NCBI RefSeq assembly: GCF_037094465.1
Contig: NZ_CP146609.1
Coordinates: 1,675,501-1,739,500 of the forward strand
Source: Pseudodesulfovibrio sp. 5S69
GTDB lineage: Bacteria; Desulfobacterota; Desulfovibrionia; Desulfovibrionales; Desulfovibrionaceae
Direction: 5' to 3'
DNA: 64,000 bases
Position numbers and translations under genes: made by a program. Shown piece by piece: positions 26,826 through 35,462 of this stretch. How positions within the stretch are numbered: position 1 is the first letter of the stretch; every line of letters begins with the position of its first letter. A model generated the notes under the pieces. It saw nothing but the letters and a program-made list of their open reading frames with translations. It was not told the DNA's origin and ran no database searches.

Positions 26826-26856
26826 AAAAACCGCCCGTGTCGGTCGGGCGGTTTTT
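26826..26856. terminator. Bidirectional intrinsic terminator
   Basis: AAAAACCGCCCG pairs with CGGGCGGTTTTT around a 7-nt loop, between the convergent prepilin peptidase and BON lipoprotein genes. Confidence 0.92.
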
Positions 26857-26894
26857 CGGGGAAGGGCCTGCGGTCGTCCTGGAGGGTGGGAGGA

Positions 26895-27704
26895 TCACCG
26901 TCCCCTGTCGGGGTTGGAGACCGCCAGCACCGGGTGTGCTTCCGGCTTCGGCTTTCTTTCGACCTTGGGCCTGGTTTTCTTGGGTTTGGTCTTGGGCGGC
27001 GGCGGGATCTCCCTGGGCGGCGCCGGGGACGGCTCGGGCGCGGGGGCCAACTGGGCGCTCATGATCTGCGGCTCGGGCCCGGCGTTCTCCTGGTGGTAGA
27101 GGTAGGAGACCACCCGATTCACTCCCTTCACGCTCATGGCGTGGGCCACGATGCGGTCACGTTCCTCTTTGTCGTGGATGACCCCCAGAAGGACGATGTC
27201 CCCTTGGACGATCTGGACCTCGACGGGGGTGCTGGTAACCTCGAAATCGGCCATGAGCTGCGTGCGCAGTTCGGCGTAGGTGGCCTGGTCCCTGAAGAAG
27301 GTGTTGTCCGCATTTTCGTCGTGCAGGTACAGCCGGCTGATGATCTGACGCTTGCCCTCGACCTTGTCCATGCATTGGTAGATGGTCTTGAGCTGCTCCT
27401 GGGAGTCGTACTCTCCCACCAGGTAGAGTTTGCCGAAATAGCAGTAGGTGTGGATCTGGTCCGCCCGGATGTCCTTGTTCTTGTAGAGCTCGGCCTGGGC
27501 GTGGCCCGCCACGATGGCGTCGAGCATCTGCTGCTCGGTGGTCCGCTCGTCCATGGCCGTCGCATACACGGACTGCCCGCTGCCGATGAGCGACGAGACG
27601 TAGGCGGGCGCACCGGGTATGAGCCCGATGCCGAACGGCACCATGGAGCACCCCGGTAACAGGAAAATGAAGGAAACTACCAACAACAACTTGAGTCTGA
27701 ACAT
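26895..27704 (-). CDS. BON-domain lipoprotein
   Basis: A 269-residue lipoprotein. The signal peptide ends in the lipobox LLPGC, with Cys19 as the lipidated residue. Two BON-like units follow (about residues 40-125 and 130-205, for example VQGDIVLLGVIHDKEERDRIV). The family, typified by OsmY and the BON lipoproteins, acts at the envelope and binds phospholipid surfaces. The last 60 residues are Pro/Lys-rich and probably disordered. ATG at 27704 is preferred over an upstream TTG because it carries a GGGGGGA site. Confidence 0.85.
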   Translation of the reverse strand: MFRLKLLLVVSFIFLLPGCSMVPFGIGLIPGAPAYVSSLIGSGQSVYATAMDERTTEQQMLDAIVAGHAQAELYKNKDIRADQIHTYCYFGKLYLVGEYDSQEQLKTIYQCMDKVEGKRQIISRLYLHDENADNTFFRDQATYAELRTQLMADFEVTSTPVEVQIVQGDIVLLGVIHDKEERDRIVAHAMSVKGVNRVVSYLYHQENAGPEPQIMSAQLAPAPEPSPAPPREIPPPPKTKPKKTRPKVERKPKPEAHPVLAVSNPDRGR

Positions 27705-27866
27705 TTTCGCCGTCCCCCCCAATTAAAGTGTTCAGGCTCCACCCTGGACAGAGAACAGCAAGAAGCCTGCCACCGGGGGAATGGCGGCGGGCGCAAACCG
27801 GCATAGCCCTTGGGAGGCCAAAGGAATTGCAATAACGGTACGTTGCGGTGGGGAAAACGAGTGTCT

Positions 27867-27887
27867 AAAAAACGTGGATTATCCACG
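27867..27887 (-). terminator. Intrinsic terminator after the GT39 gene
   Basis: On the minus strand CGTGG pairs with CCACG (loop ATAAT), followed by TTTTTT, about 40 nt after the stop codon. Confidence 0.6.
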
Positions 27888-27927
27888 CGCAGAGGGGGCG
27901 CGTATCCAGGAAAAATGGACCGGGGGG

Positions 27928-29520
27928 CTAGAACCTGCCGGAGTGGCGGGGCCAGTACCCGGTGAACCCCTTGCAGACGATGATGGTGAACTTGCGTCCT
28001 TTCCCGCCCTTGAAGGAGGAGCTGTAGAAGATGGGCTCGCTGACGTACTCGAACATCTTGTTCAGCTCGGGCACGGGGCTTTTGCGGAACCGTTTGCGGA
28101 CCATGACCGCACCCCAGCCGAGCTTGTCCTTGCCCGGCGCGGGCCAGAGGTCGTACTGGTTCATGCGTCGGTCTTCGCTCCAGGTGCAGAAAGTGAAGGG
28201 CTGCCCCTTGAGGTAGAAGGCCAGTTCCGAGGTGAACCCGTAGTTGTCGGACATGGCGAAGACTCGGGACGGGTCGTCGAACTCGGTGTTGATGACGTCG
28301 TCCACCTTGCGGCCCAGGTCGGCCCAGCCCTTGAGCCGGAGGGTGATGTTCATGGAATCCGGGAGCGGCAGGAGCGGGGAGACGAAGATGGTCAGGGCCA
28401 GGATCGCGGTCACGCCGGCCATGATGGCCCGTCCGCGCGTCTTGCGGGCGGGGGCGTCCCACCACGCCTTGAAGGCCAGGCCCGCCAGGATCGCGGCCGT
28501 GCCGAAGGCTGCGGCGGTCCAGTTGGCCTCCACTTTGGAGAAGAGCGCCTTGAAGGTGATGATGCCCCACAGGGGCCAGAAGAAGAGCACGGACAGCAGG
28601 TCGCGCCGGTAGCCTGCGTCGAACCGGCCCACCGGGCCGACCCATGCCTTGCGCACCGCGGCCGGGGTGGCCGCGAGGATGAACCAGAACCACCACGGCG
28701 CGAGCAGGCCGATCTGCGCGCCGAGCATCTCGAAGAACGGGCCGATGCGGTCGGGCAGCCAGTCGCTGCCGCCCACGCCCGAGGTCAGCTTGGCCACGTG
28801 CTTGTAGGCCACCCAGCCGTTGTCCATGTTCCAGATGACGATGGGCGCGAGCCCGGCGGCCGAGCCGATGACCCCGGCGATGAGGAAGCGCGCCCAGAAG
28901 CGTTTGGGCAGTTGCCCCCGGAACTGCAGGATGACCGCGTAGATCAGGGCCACGGCCAGGAAGGTGAGCATCATGTACTTGGCCAGGATGCCCACGGCCA
29001 TGCACAGGCCCAGGATGATGAAGGGGAGGTTGGACACCGGACGGTCCGGGTCGTGGCGCGTGGCCGCGGCCAGGGCGAAGAAGGCCACGGTCCAGAAGAA
29101 GATCAGCGGGCAGTCCGTGGTGGCCAGGATGCCCAGTCCGTTGAGCAGGGGCATGGTCGCGGCCGCGAAGAGCACGAACACGGCCAGCCGGTGCTCCCGC
29201 CAGACGCGCGACACCCCGACGTAGAGCGCGGCCTGGATGCCGGTCATGCCCAGGATGGACCCGAAACGCACGCCCAGCTCGGTGTTCCCGAACACCCAAG
29301 TCCACAGGCTGATGATCCAGGCGATGAGCGGCCCTTTGGAATAATAGGACAATTGCGGCCGTCTGATCCAATCCCAATACTGCGCCTCGTCCTGCACCAG
29401 GTTCAACTGGCCCGAGGCCACGAACCAGTAGCGCACCAGAAAGGACGCGAGGATGATGAAAAAGGCGAGGACATCCAGCCGGGGTGAGTATGTATCGCGG
29501 GGCGTGGTCATGACCGGCAT
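27928..29520 (-). CDS. GT39/ArnT-type membrane glycosyltransferase
   Basis: A 530-residue polytopic membrane protein of the PMT/ArnT superfamily, which moves sugars from polyprenyl-phosphate donors onto lipids or proteins on the periplasmic side. The acidic motif QLNLVQDEAQYWDWIRRP in the first periplasmic loop (about residues 35-52) holds the catalytic-type DE pair. About 11 hydrophobic segments follow, with a soluble C-terminal domain from about 400. ATG at 29511 is an equally possible start. The acceptor is unknown. It follows the methyltransferase gene by 165 bp that contains repeat B. Confidence 0.87.
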   Translation of the reverse strand: MPVMTTPRDTYSPRLDVLAFFIILASFLVRYWFVASGQLNLVQDEAQYWDWIRRPQLSYYSKGPLIAWIISLWTWVFGNTELGVRFGSILGMTGIQAALYVGVSRVWREHRLAVFVLFAAATMPLLNGLGILATTDCPLIFFWTVAFFALAAATRHDPDRPVSNLPFIILGLCMAVGILAKYMMLTFLAVALIYAVILQFRGQLPKRFWARFLIAGVIGSAAGLAPIVIWNMDNGWVAYKHVAKLTSGVGGSDWLPDRIGPFFEMLGAQIGLLAPWWFWFILAATPAAVRKAWVGPVGRFDAGYRRDLLSVLFFWPLWGIITFKALFSKVEANWTAAAFGTAAILAGLAFKAWWDAPARKTRGRAIMAGVTAILALTIFVSPLLPLPDSMNITLRLKGWADLGRKVDDVINTEFDDPSRVFAMSDNYGFTSELAFYLKGQPFTFCTWSEDRRMNQYDLWPAPGKDKLGWGAVMVRKRFRKSPVPELNKMFEYVSEPIFYSSSFKGGKGRKFTIIVCKGFTGYWPRHSGRF

Positions 29521-29604
29521 GAAGTATATTATTCGGCGGAAGGTGGCAAGTTGAGGGTGCGGGGGGCGGCTGTCGGAAGCCTGTTCCGAGCGCGGGGTAC
29601 CAAG

Positions 29605-29641
29605 TCGCTGTCGGGCGCTGTGCACCCGAGTCGCTCCAAAG
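29605..29641 (-). repeat. Short hairpin repeat family B, copy 2
   Basis: Read on the minus strand: TTTGGAGCGACTCGGGTGC then ACAGCGCCCGACAGCGA. It matches 7365-7400 at nearly every position, including the TTTGGAGCGA flank. One stem change (A to G) keeps pairing through a G-U pair. Confidence 0.6.
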
Positions 29642-29685
29642 GGAAAAGAAAGATGGTTTTTGGCCTGGTATCGAGATGAAAGGTT

Positions 29686-30279
29686 TTACCGCGCCTGGAA
29701 ACAGATGAGGTTGGCATGGCCGGTGTCCAGGGTCGAGGCGTGGCGGAAGCCGTGGGGCTCCACCATGGCGCGGACGTCGCCCTCGGCGAGGCGGGAGTGG
29801 AGCGGCGGGCCGAAATTCGCTTCGACCTTTTTGCATTCGAGCACGGCCAGGGTGCCGTCGGCCCGCAGGACGCGGTGGAATTCGCGGAACATTTCGGGCG
29901 CGCGGTCGCGGACCATCTTGATGTGCAGGACCGTGGACAGGAAGATCGCGTCCACGGAGTGCGGGTCGATGGGCAGGGTGTCGGTGATGTCCCCGGCAAA
30001 GGCGGTGATGGGGGCCTCGCCGGGCCGGGCGGGCAGTGCATTCAGTGCGTCCGTGGACAGGGCGATGTTGTCCACGGCGATGACCCGGCCTGCCTCGCCG
30101 AGCAGGCGCGCGGCGTACAGGGAGTATTCCCCGGCCCCGCACCCGGCATCGAGGAAGACCTGTCCGGGTTCAAGCCCAAGATGCGCAAAGACCATAGCTG
30201 GCTCCTGCAACCAGAAGCTGGTCGGGCCATACCCCTTGCGGGATGTCTCGTCCGTTTGCGGCGATGTCGTGTTACTCAT
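29686..30279 (-). CDS. Class I SAM-dependent methyltransferase
   Basis: A 197-residue Rossmann-fold methyltransferase. Motif I is FLDAGCGAGEYSLYAARLL (about residues 43-61), followed by the acidic VIAVD end of strand 2, and motif post-I and DAIFLSTVLHI. Such small stand-alone enzymes (UbiE/arsenite-like) cannot be assigned a substrate from sequence. It lies between the trp operon end and the GT39 gene on the same strand. Confidence 0.85.
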   Translation of the reverse strand: MSNTTSPQTDETSRKGYGPTSFWLQEPAMVFAHLGLEPGQVFLDAGCGAGEYSLYAARLLGEAGRVIAVDNIALSTDALNALPARPGEAPITAFAGDITDTLPIDPHSVDAIFLSTVLHIKMVRDRAPEMFREFHRVLRADGTLAVLECKKVEANFGPPLHSRLAEGDVRAMVEPHGFRHASTLDTGHANLICFQAR

Positions 30280-30332
30280 TTAACTAAGGTAATATCGAGC
30301 GGATACAACGTCAATCACCTGAGCCCGCCCCC

Positions 30333-30442
30333 CCCGCGCAGCGGCTATAAAAAGTTTAGGAAAGGAGAGGGGATGGGCGGGGGGAAGGAGAGGGACAACC
30401 CTTTTCAAAGGGTTTCCCTCTCCTTCCCCGGCCGCCGGAGGC
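30333..30442 (-). repeat. Intergenic repeat family A, copy 4 (full length)
   Basis: Read on the minus strand from the trpA stop: GCCTCCGGCGGCCGGGGAAG, a hairpin around CCCTTTGAAAAGGG, a long purine-skewed spacer, then TTTCCTAAACTTTTTATAGCCGC. It begins 4 nt after the trpA stop codon. Confidence 0.82.
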
Positions 30443-30446
30443 ACAC

Positions 30447-31208
30447 TTACTTCCACGGCTCCATGAAGGAGTCGCTGGAGTGGCCGGATTCGATGTGGGA
30501 GATGAGGGCGGAGCCGAACACGGCGGCGTCCATGAGGCCTCCGAATTCCTTGAGCTGGTCCGGGTGTTTGATGCCGAAGCCGAGCGCCACGGGGATGTCG
30601 AAGACTTCCTTGGCCTCGGCCAGTTTTTCCTTGATGCGCGCGGGCAGGGACTCGCGCTGGCCGGTGGTGCCGAGCACGGACACGAAGTAGCAGAACCCCT
30701 GGGCGCCGTCGGCGTAGAGCCGCATGCGTTCCTTGGTGGTGTTCAGGCCGATCAGGGGGACCAGGGCCACGTTGTGGGGTTCCACGGCGTCCTTGACGAA
30801 CTGCGACTCTTCGAGCGGCATGTCCGCGATGATCAGGCCGGAGACCCCGGCGGCCTCGCAGTCCGCGCCGAACTTGTCCAGGCCGTACTGGTAGACCGGG
30901 TTGAGGTAGCCCATGAGCAGCAGGGCGGCCTTGAACTGCCCTTTGCGCTTCTTGAGTTCGGTCAGAATCCAGGTCAGGTTGATGCCGTCTTCCAGGCATT
31001 TGAGGGACGCCTTTTCGACCACCGGGCCGTCGGCCACGGGGTCGGAGAAGGGCATGCCGATCTCGATGACGGACGCGCCCGCCGCGTCGAGCTCCTCCAT
31101 TTCCTTCCAGAATTGCTCGCGGTTCGGAAACCCGGCGGGCAGGAACGGAATGAGCCCGACCTTCCCTTTGGCCCGAGCCTCTTCTATCTTCACTTGCATT
31201 TTATTCAT
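30447..31208 (-). CDS. trpA: Tryptophan synthase alpha subunit
   Basis: A 253-residue TIM-barrel enzyme that splits indole-glycerol phosphate to indole, which passes to TrpB. The catalytic Glu is in VIEIGMPFSDPVADGP (about residue 50) and the Asp in IIADMPLEES. The phosphate-binding GFGIKHPDQL is also seen. It is the last gene of the aromatic supraoperon. AAGGA lies 8 nt before the ATG. The 108-bp gap to trpB holds a repeat-A copy, so this junction is looser than the others in the operon. Confidence 0.97.
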   Translation of the reverse strand: MNKMQVKIEEARAKGKVGLIPFLPAGFPNREQFWKEMEELDAAGASVIEIGMPFSDPVADGPVVEKASLKCLEDGINLTWILTELKKRKGQFKAALLLMGYLNPVYQYGLDKFGADCEAAGVSGLIIADMPLEESQFVKDAVEPHNVALVPLIGLNTTKERMRLYADGAQGFCYFVSVLGTTGQRESLPARIKEKLAEAKEVFDIPVALGFGIKHPDQLKEFGGLMDAAVFGSALISHIESGHSSDSFMEPWK

Positions 31209-31229
31209 CTTATTATCCTTTTTTCGGCG

Positions 31230-31311
31230 CCCCCGCTTGCGCGAAGCGCACCCAAAAAGTTTTGGAGATCCCTAAGAACCTTTTTCAAAAGGTTCTTGGG
31301 CCGCCGGAGGC
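31230..31311 (-). repeat. Intergenic repeat family A, copy 5
   Basis: Read on the minus strand from the trpB stop: TGCCTCCGGCGGCCCAAGAA, a hairpin AAGAACCTTTT/AAAAGGTTCTT, then CCAAAACTTTTTGGG and a GCGCTTCGCGC end. It lies between trpB and trpA inside the operon, so it must be read through. Confidence 0.8.
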
Positions 31312-31316
31312 ATTCT

Positions 31317-32480
31317 TTACAGAATCTGGTCGAGTATCCCCAGATCCTTGTCGCCGCGTCCGGACAGGCAGACGAGCACGGACTTGCCTTGCAGCTTTTC
31401 CCGGTTCTCGATGGCGTAGGCCACGGCGTGGGACGATTCCAGGGCCGGGATGATGCCTTCGCGCCTGGAGAGGGTCTTGAAGGCGTTGATGGCCTGGGCA
31501 TCGTTGATGGTCGTGTAGTCCACGCGGCCGATGGCGTCGAGATGGGCGTGCTCCGGGCCCACGCCGGGGTAGTCCAGGCCGGGCGCGATGGAATGGGAGG
31601 GCTCGATCTGGCCGTCCTCGGTCTGGAGCAGCTTGCTCATCATGCCGTGCAGCACGCCGTCGGTGCCGTGGTCGATGGGCGCGGAGCTGTAGCAACCCGG
31701 CTCGCCGGTTCCGGCGGCCTCGACGCCCACGATCTTGACGGACTCGTCCGGGACGAAATTGTGGAACATGCCGATGGCGTTGGACCCGCCGCCCACACAG
31801 GCCACGACCACGTCGGGCAGGTTGCCGTCGTTGCGGGCCATGAACTGCTCGCGCGCCTCCTTGGAGATGATCTGCTGGAACTCGCGGACCAGGGTGGGGA
31901 AGGGGTGCGGCCCGGCGGCGGTGCCGAAGCAGTAGTGGGTGGTTTCCTGGTCGGACAGCCAGCGGCGCAGGGCCGCGTTGATGGCGTCCTTGAGGGTCTT
32001 GGTGCCCGACTCCACGGCCACGATCTCCGCACCCATGAGGCGCATGCGGCCTACGTTGGGGGCCTGGCGGACCACGTCGGTGGCGCCCATGTAGATGACG
32101 GCCTTCATGTCGAGCATGGCGGCGGCGACCGTGGTGGCCACGCCGTGCATGCCCGCGCCGGTCTCGGCCAGGAGCACGTCCTTGCCCATCATTTTGGCCA
32201 GCAGTCCCTGGCCCAGGGTGTTGTTGATCTTGTGCGCGCCCGAGTGGTTGAGGTCCTCGCGCTTGAGCCAGAGGTCCAGGCCGAGGTCCTTGGACAGGTT
32301 CGGGCAGTAGGTGATGGCCGACGGGCGGCCCACGTTTTCCTTGAGCATATTGGTGAAGCGGGTCTGAAACTCCTCGGTGGGGAGGATGGTCTTCATGGCC
32401 TCTTCAAGCTCGATGAGCGGCGGCATGAGCAGCTCGGGGATGAACTGCCCGCCGAAATCGCCGAAGTATCCTTTCTTCAT
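31317..32480 (-). CDS. trpB: Tryptophan synthase beta subunit
   Basis: A 387-residue PLP enzyme that joins indole and serine to make Trp. The PLP lysine lies in the motif HSGAHKINNTLGQ (about residue 84), and the phosphate-binding loop CVGGGSNAIG and the QTEDGQI segment are typical. This is the TrpB1 type that pairs with TrpA, not the TrpB2 type. It starts 9 nt after the trpF stop. Confidence 0.97.
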   Translation of the reverse strand: MKKGYFGDFGGQFIPELLMPPLIELEEAMKTILPTEEFQTRFTNMLKENVGRPSAITYCPNLSKDLGLDLWLKREDLNHSGAHKINNTLGQGLLAKMMGKDVLLAETGAGMHGVATTVAAAMLDMKAVIYMGATDVVRQAPNVGRMRLMGAEIVAVESGTKTLKDAINAALRRWLSDQETTHYCFGTAAGPHPFPTLVREFQQIISKEAREQFMARNDGNLPDVVVACVGGGSNAIGMFHNFVPDESVKIVGVEAAGTGEPGCYSSAPIDHGTDGVLHGMMSKLLQTEDGQIEPSHSIAPGLDYPGVGPEHAHLDAIGRVDYTTINDAQAINAFKTLSRREGIIPALESSHAVAYAIENREKLQGKSVLVCLSGRGDKDLGILDQIL

Positions 32481-32489
32481 GATAGATCC

Positions 32490-33116
32490 TTATTCCATTT
32501 CCGCGAGAATCCGGAAGACTTCCCGCAGTTTGGTCTCGTCCTTGATGCCCGGTGCCTTTTCCACGCCGGAATTGATGTCCAGGCCGGAGGGGTGTACGGC
32601 CAGCGCCTCGCGGATGTTATCGGGCCCGAGGCCGCCAGCAAGGAACCAAGGTGTTTGTATTTCGATAGGTTGCAGCATGGCAAAATCAATGGACTTGCCG
32701 GTGCCGCCCTGGCCTTTTCCGCCCGCGTCCAGGAGAAAGTGGCCGCAGACCTCGGCGTAGTTTTCGAGGTCCCGGAGCAGTGCCCGGGGCGAGGGATAGG
32801 TGTCGGGCCAGAAGGCCCGGATGACCCGGTCGGGGCCGATCTTCCAACAGAAGTCCACATCCTGTCCGCCGTGCAGTTGGGCTGCATGCAGTCCGCAACG
32901 GTCCATGGTCTCCAGGACCTCGTCGGCGGTCTGGTTGACGAACACCCCGACCTTGGAGACCTTGCCGGTCTTGACCGAGGCCACGAAGTCCGGGTCCGCG
33001 TTGCGCGGGCTCTTGGGGTGGAAGATGAAGCCGAGCAGGTCCACGCCGAGGCTCACGCAGAGTTCGACGTCCCGCATTCGGGTCATGCCGCAGACCTTGA
33101 CCAGGGGGCGGGGCAT
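32490..33116 (-). CDS. trpF: Phosphoribosylanthranilate isomerase
   Basis: A 208-residue TIM-barrel enzyme for the Amadori step of Trp synthesis. The catalytic Cys lies in VKVCGMTRMRDVELC (about residue 10) and the catalytic Asp in LLDAGGKGQGGTGK. HAAQLHGGQD and the C-terminal GGLGPDNI are also present. The start is separated from the trpC stop by one base, indicating translational coupling. It is not fused to trpC, unlike in enterobacteria. Confidence 0.96.
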   Translation of the reverse strand: MPRPLVKVCGMTRMRDVELCVSLGVDLLGFIFHPKSPRNADPDFVASVKTGKVSKVGVFVNQTADEVLETMDRCGLHAAQLHGGQDVDFCWKIGPDRVIRAFWPDTYPSPRALLRDLENYAEVCGHFLLDAGGKGQGGTGKSIDFAMLQPIEIQTPWFLAGGLGPDNIREALAVHPSGLDINSGVEKAPGIKDETKLREVFRILAEME

Positions 33117-33117
33117 C

Positions 33118-33888
33118 CTACTTGACTCCCGCCAGCTCGGCCAGCTTGGCACCGGGATCATCGGCCTGCATCAGCGAAGTGCCGATGAGGACCGCGTCGA
33201 ACCCCAGGGATGCCATCTCCTCGACCTGGGCGCGGGTCTCCACGCCGCTGGCGCAGATCCACAGCTCGCCGTCGTGCTTCTGCTTGATGAAGCGCCGGCC
33301 CTGGTCGAGGGTGGTGGTCAGGGTGTCCAGGTCGCGGTTGTTGACCTGGATGATGTCGGCCCCGGCCTCGCGGGCGCGGTCCAGGTCGGCCTGGTCGAAG
33401 ATCTCGACCACCGGGGCCAGGCCGGGCATTCGGGCGATGTCGATGAGTTGCTTGAGGTGGGCGGCGTCGTCGCACATGCGGGCGATGAGCAGCACGGCCG
33501 AGGCCGGGCTGCTGGCCGTCATGGCCACCTGGAGCGGGTCGAAGATGAAGTCCTTGCGCAACAGGGGCAGGCCGGGCCCGTTCATCATGAACAGGAAGTC
33601 CGGAGAGCCCTTGAAGTACTGGTGTTCGGTCAGCACGGAGATGGCTGCCGCCCCGTTGTTCGCGTAGGCGTCGGCGAAGTCCAGGGGGTTGAGGTGCTCG
33701 CCCAACACGCCCCGGCTTGGGCTGGCGGGCTTGAACTCGGCGATGATCGCGCCCGGCCCCTTGGCCCGGATGGCCTCGACGAACGAGGGGCGTTCGCCCT
33801 GGTAGACGGCCGGGATGCGCCCGGCCGCGAAGTCCTTGTGCAGCGACTCGATTTCGAGCCGCTTGGCCTCTCTGAATTTATCCAGCAT
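33118..33888 (-). CDS. trpC: Indole-3-glycerol phosphate synthase
   Basis: A 256-residue TIM-barrel decarboxylase-cyclase. Conserved stretches are IIAEFKPASPSRG (catalytic Lys near residue 53), AISVLTEHQYFKGS, LLRKDFIFD (second Lys) and IQVNNRDLDTL. The first 11 bases overlap the end of trpD, so the two are translationally coupled. Confidence 0.96.
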   Translation of the reverse strand: MLDKFREAKRLEIESLHKDFAAGRIPAVYQGERPSFVEAIRAKGPGAIIAEFKPASPSRGVLGEHLNPLDFADAYANNGAAAISVLTEHQYFKGSPDFLFMMNGPGLPLLRKDFIFDPLQVAMTASSPASAVLLIARMCDDAAHLKQLIDIARMPGLAPVVEIFDQADLDRAREAGADIIQVNNRDLDTLTTTLDQGRRFIKQKHDGELWICASGVETRAQVEEMASLGFDAVLIGTSLMQADDPGAKLAELAGVK

Positions 33889-34885
33889 AGGGAAGTCCTT
33901 TTGTCAGTCCTGTATGAACCACGTCGCGGGCGATGTCGGCGCATTCGGCCATGGTGCCCTTGTCCAGCAAGTTGAGGCACCCTGCCAGATTGAGGGCCAC
34001 CATGTCCATCATGGGTGCCGGGCCCTTCCCCGTCAGGATGTCCTTGAGTTTGGCTACGGCATCGTCCTTGCCGTTGACGCGCACGTCCTCGGGGGCGTGG
34101 CGCGGGAAGCCCAGGGAGGCGGGGTCGACCACGGCTTTGTCCATGCGCCCGTCGTCGATGATGTAGCCCCGGTTCACGCCCCAGGTGGTCAGCTCGTCGA
34201 ATCCGCCCGCGCCCGCGAAGATGAGCGCCCGCCTCACGCCGGTCAGGAGCAGGGTCTCGCCCATGAGGAAGAGGCGCTCCGCGTCGCCCACGCCGAGCAA
34301 CTGGTGCGAGGGGCGGGCCGGGTTGGTCAGCGGGCCCATGAAGTTGAACAGGGTGCGGATGCCGAGCTGCTGGCGTACGGGCATGATGTACTTGAAGGCC
34401 GGGTGGTAGGCGGGCGCGAACAGGAAGGCGAAGTGGTATTTTTCGAGCCCCGCGGCGGCCTCATCCGGGGTCTGGTCCAGGGGGATGCCCAGGGCCTCCA
34501 GGGCGTCGGCCGAGCCGCAGGACGAGGACAGGGCGCGGTTGCCGTGCTTGGCGATGGTGTAGCCCATGTCCGCCAGGAACAGGGATACGGCCGTGGAGCA
34601 GTTGAACGAACACTGGCCGTCGCCGCCCGTGCCGCAGGTGTCGATGACCGGCTCGGGCCGATTGCCCTCGAAGCCGGGGATCTTGCGGGCGTGGGAGACG
34701 ACCGCGCGCACGCCCGCGGCCAGGTCGGTGGAGTCCTCGCCCTTGGCGCGCAGCCCCATGAGGAACGCACCGGCCTGGGCCTCGGTCATCTTGCCGTCCA
34801 TGAGTTCGGCGAACATGAAATCGGCCTGGTCGTCGCTCAGGGATTTTCCCTGGGCCAGGATGTCGAGTATTTCAGATATGGTCAT
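33878..34885 (-). CDS. trpD: Anthranilate phosphoribosyltransferase
   Basis: A 335-residue enzyme that joins anthranilate to PRPP. The PRPP-binding glycine motif DTCGTGGDG (about residues 82-90), KHGNRALSSSCGSAD, and the FNFMGPLTNPARP motif are intact. It overlaps trpC by 11 bp and starts 4 nt after trpG. It is a stand-alone enzyme, not fused to trpG. Confidence 0.97.
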   Translation of the reverse strand: MTISEILDILAQGKSLSDDQADFMFAELMDGKMTEAQAGAFLMGLRAKGEDSTDLAAGVRAVVSHARKIPGFEGNRPEPVIDTCGTGGDGQCSFNCSTAVSLFLADMGYTIAKHGNRALSSSCGSADALEALGIPLDQTPDEAAAGLEKYHFAFLFAPAYHPAFKYIMPVRQQLGIRTLFNFMGPLTNPARPSHQLLGVGDAERLFLMGETLLLTGVRRALIFAGAGGFDELTTWGVNRGYIIDDGRMDKAVVDPASLGFPRHAPEDVRVNGKDDAVAKLKDILTGKGPAPMMDMVALNLAGCLNLLDKGTMAECADIARDVVHTGLTKGLPYAG

Positions 34886-34889
34886 GGTC

Positions 34890-35462
34890 TTATCCTTTGA
34901 TGTTCAGGAAGTTCTGCAGAAGCTTGGGGCCTTCAGGGGTGAGGATGGATTCCGGGTGGAACTGCACGCCGTGCCAGGGGCGGTCCTTGTAGCGCAGCCC
35001 CATGATCTCGCCCTGATCGGTACGGGCCGTGACCTCGATCTTGTCGGCCGCCTTTTCGGCCGGGACGATGAGCGAGTGGTAGCGGCAGACCGTGAACGGG
35101 GAGGGCAGTCCCTTGAACACGCTCCGGCCCTCGTGGAAGACCTCGGAGGTCTTGCCGTGCATGATCCGCTCGGCGCGCTCCACGGGCGCGCCCGCGAAGT
35201 GCCCCAGGGTCTGATGGCCCAAGCAGACGCCGAGCACCGGGACCTCTTTGGGCAGCCGGGCCAGGAACTCCAGGCAGAAGCCCGCGTTTTGCGGGTTGCT
35301 CGGACCGGGAGACAGACAGACGCGTTCGAGTTCGCCGCTTCCGGCCAGTTCCAGGACCTTCTCGCGGTCGTTGCGGATGACGATCGGGTCGGCGCCGAGC
35401 TGCTGGAAGGCCTGCACCAGGTTGAAGGTGAAGGAGTCGAAATTATCGATCAGCAAAAACAT
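34890..35462 (-). CDS. trpG: Anthranilate synthase glutamine amidotransferase subunit
   Basis: A 190-residue class I amidotransferase giving ammonia to TrpE. The nucleophile Cys80 lies in GVCLGHQTLG, and the His-Glu pair in GVQFHPESI. The N-terminal LLIDNFDSFTFNLVQ is diagnostic. Its first 20 bases overlap the 3' end of trpE, giving strong coupling of the two subunits. A separate pabA role is not indicated by the context. Confidence 0.96.
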   Translation of the reverse strand: MFLLIDNFDSFTFNLVQAFQQLGADPIVIRNDREKVLELAGSGELERVCLSPGPSNPQNAGFCLEFLARLPKEVPVLGVCLGHQTLGHFAGAPVERAERIMHGKTSEVFHEGRSVFKGLPSPFTVCRYHSLIVPAEKAADKIEVTARTDQGEIMGLRYKDRPWHGVQFHPESILTPEGPKLLQNFLNIKG

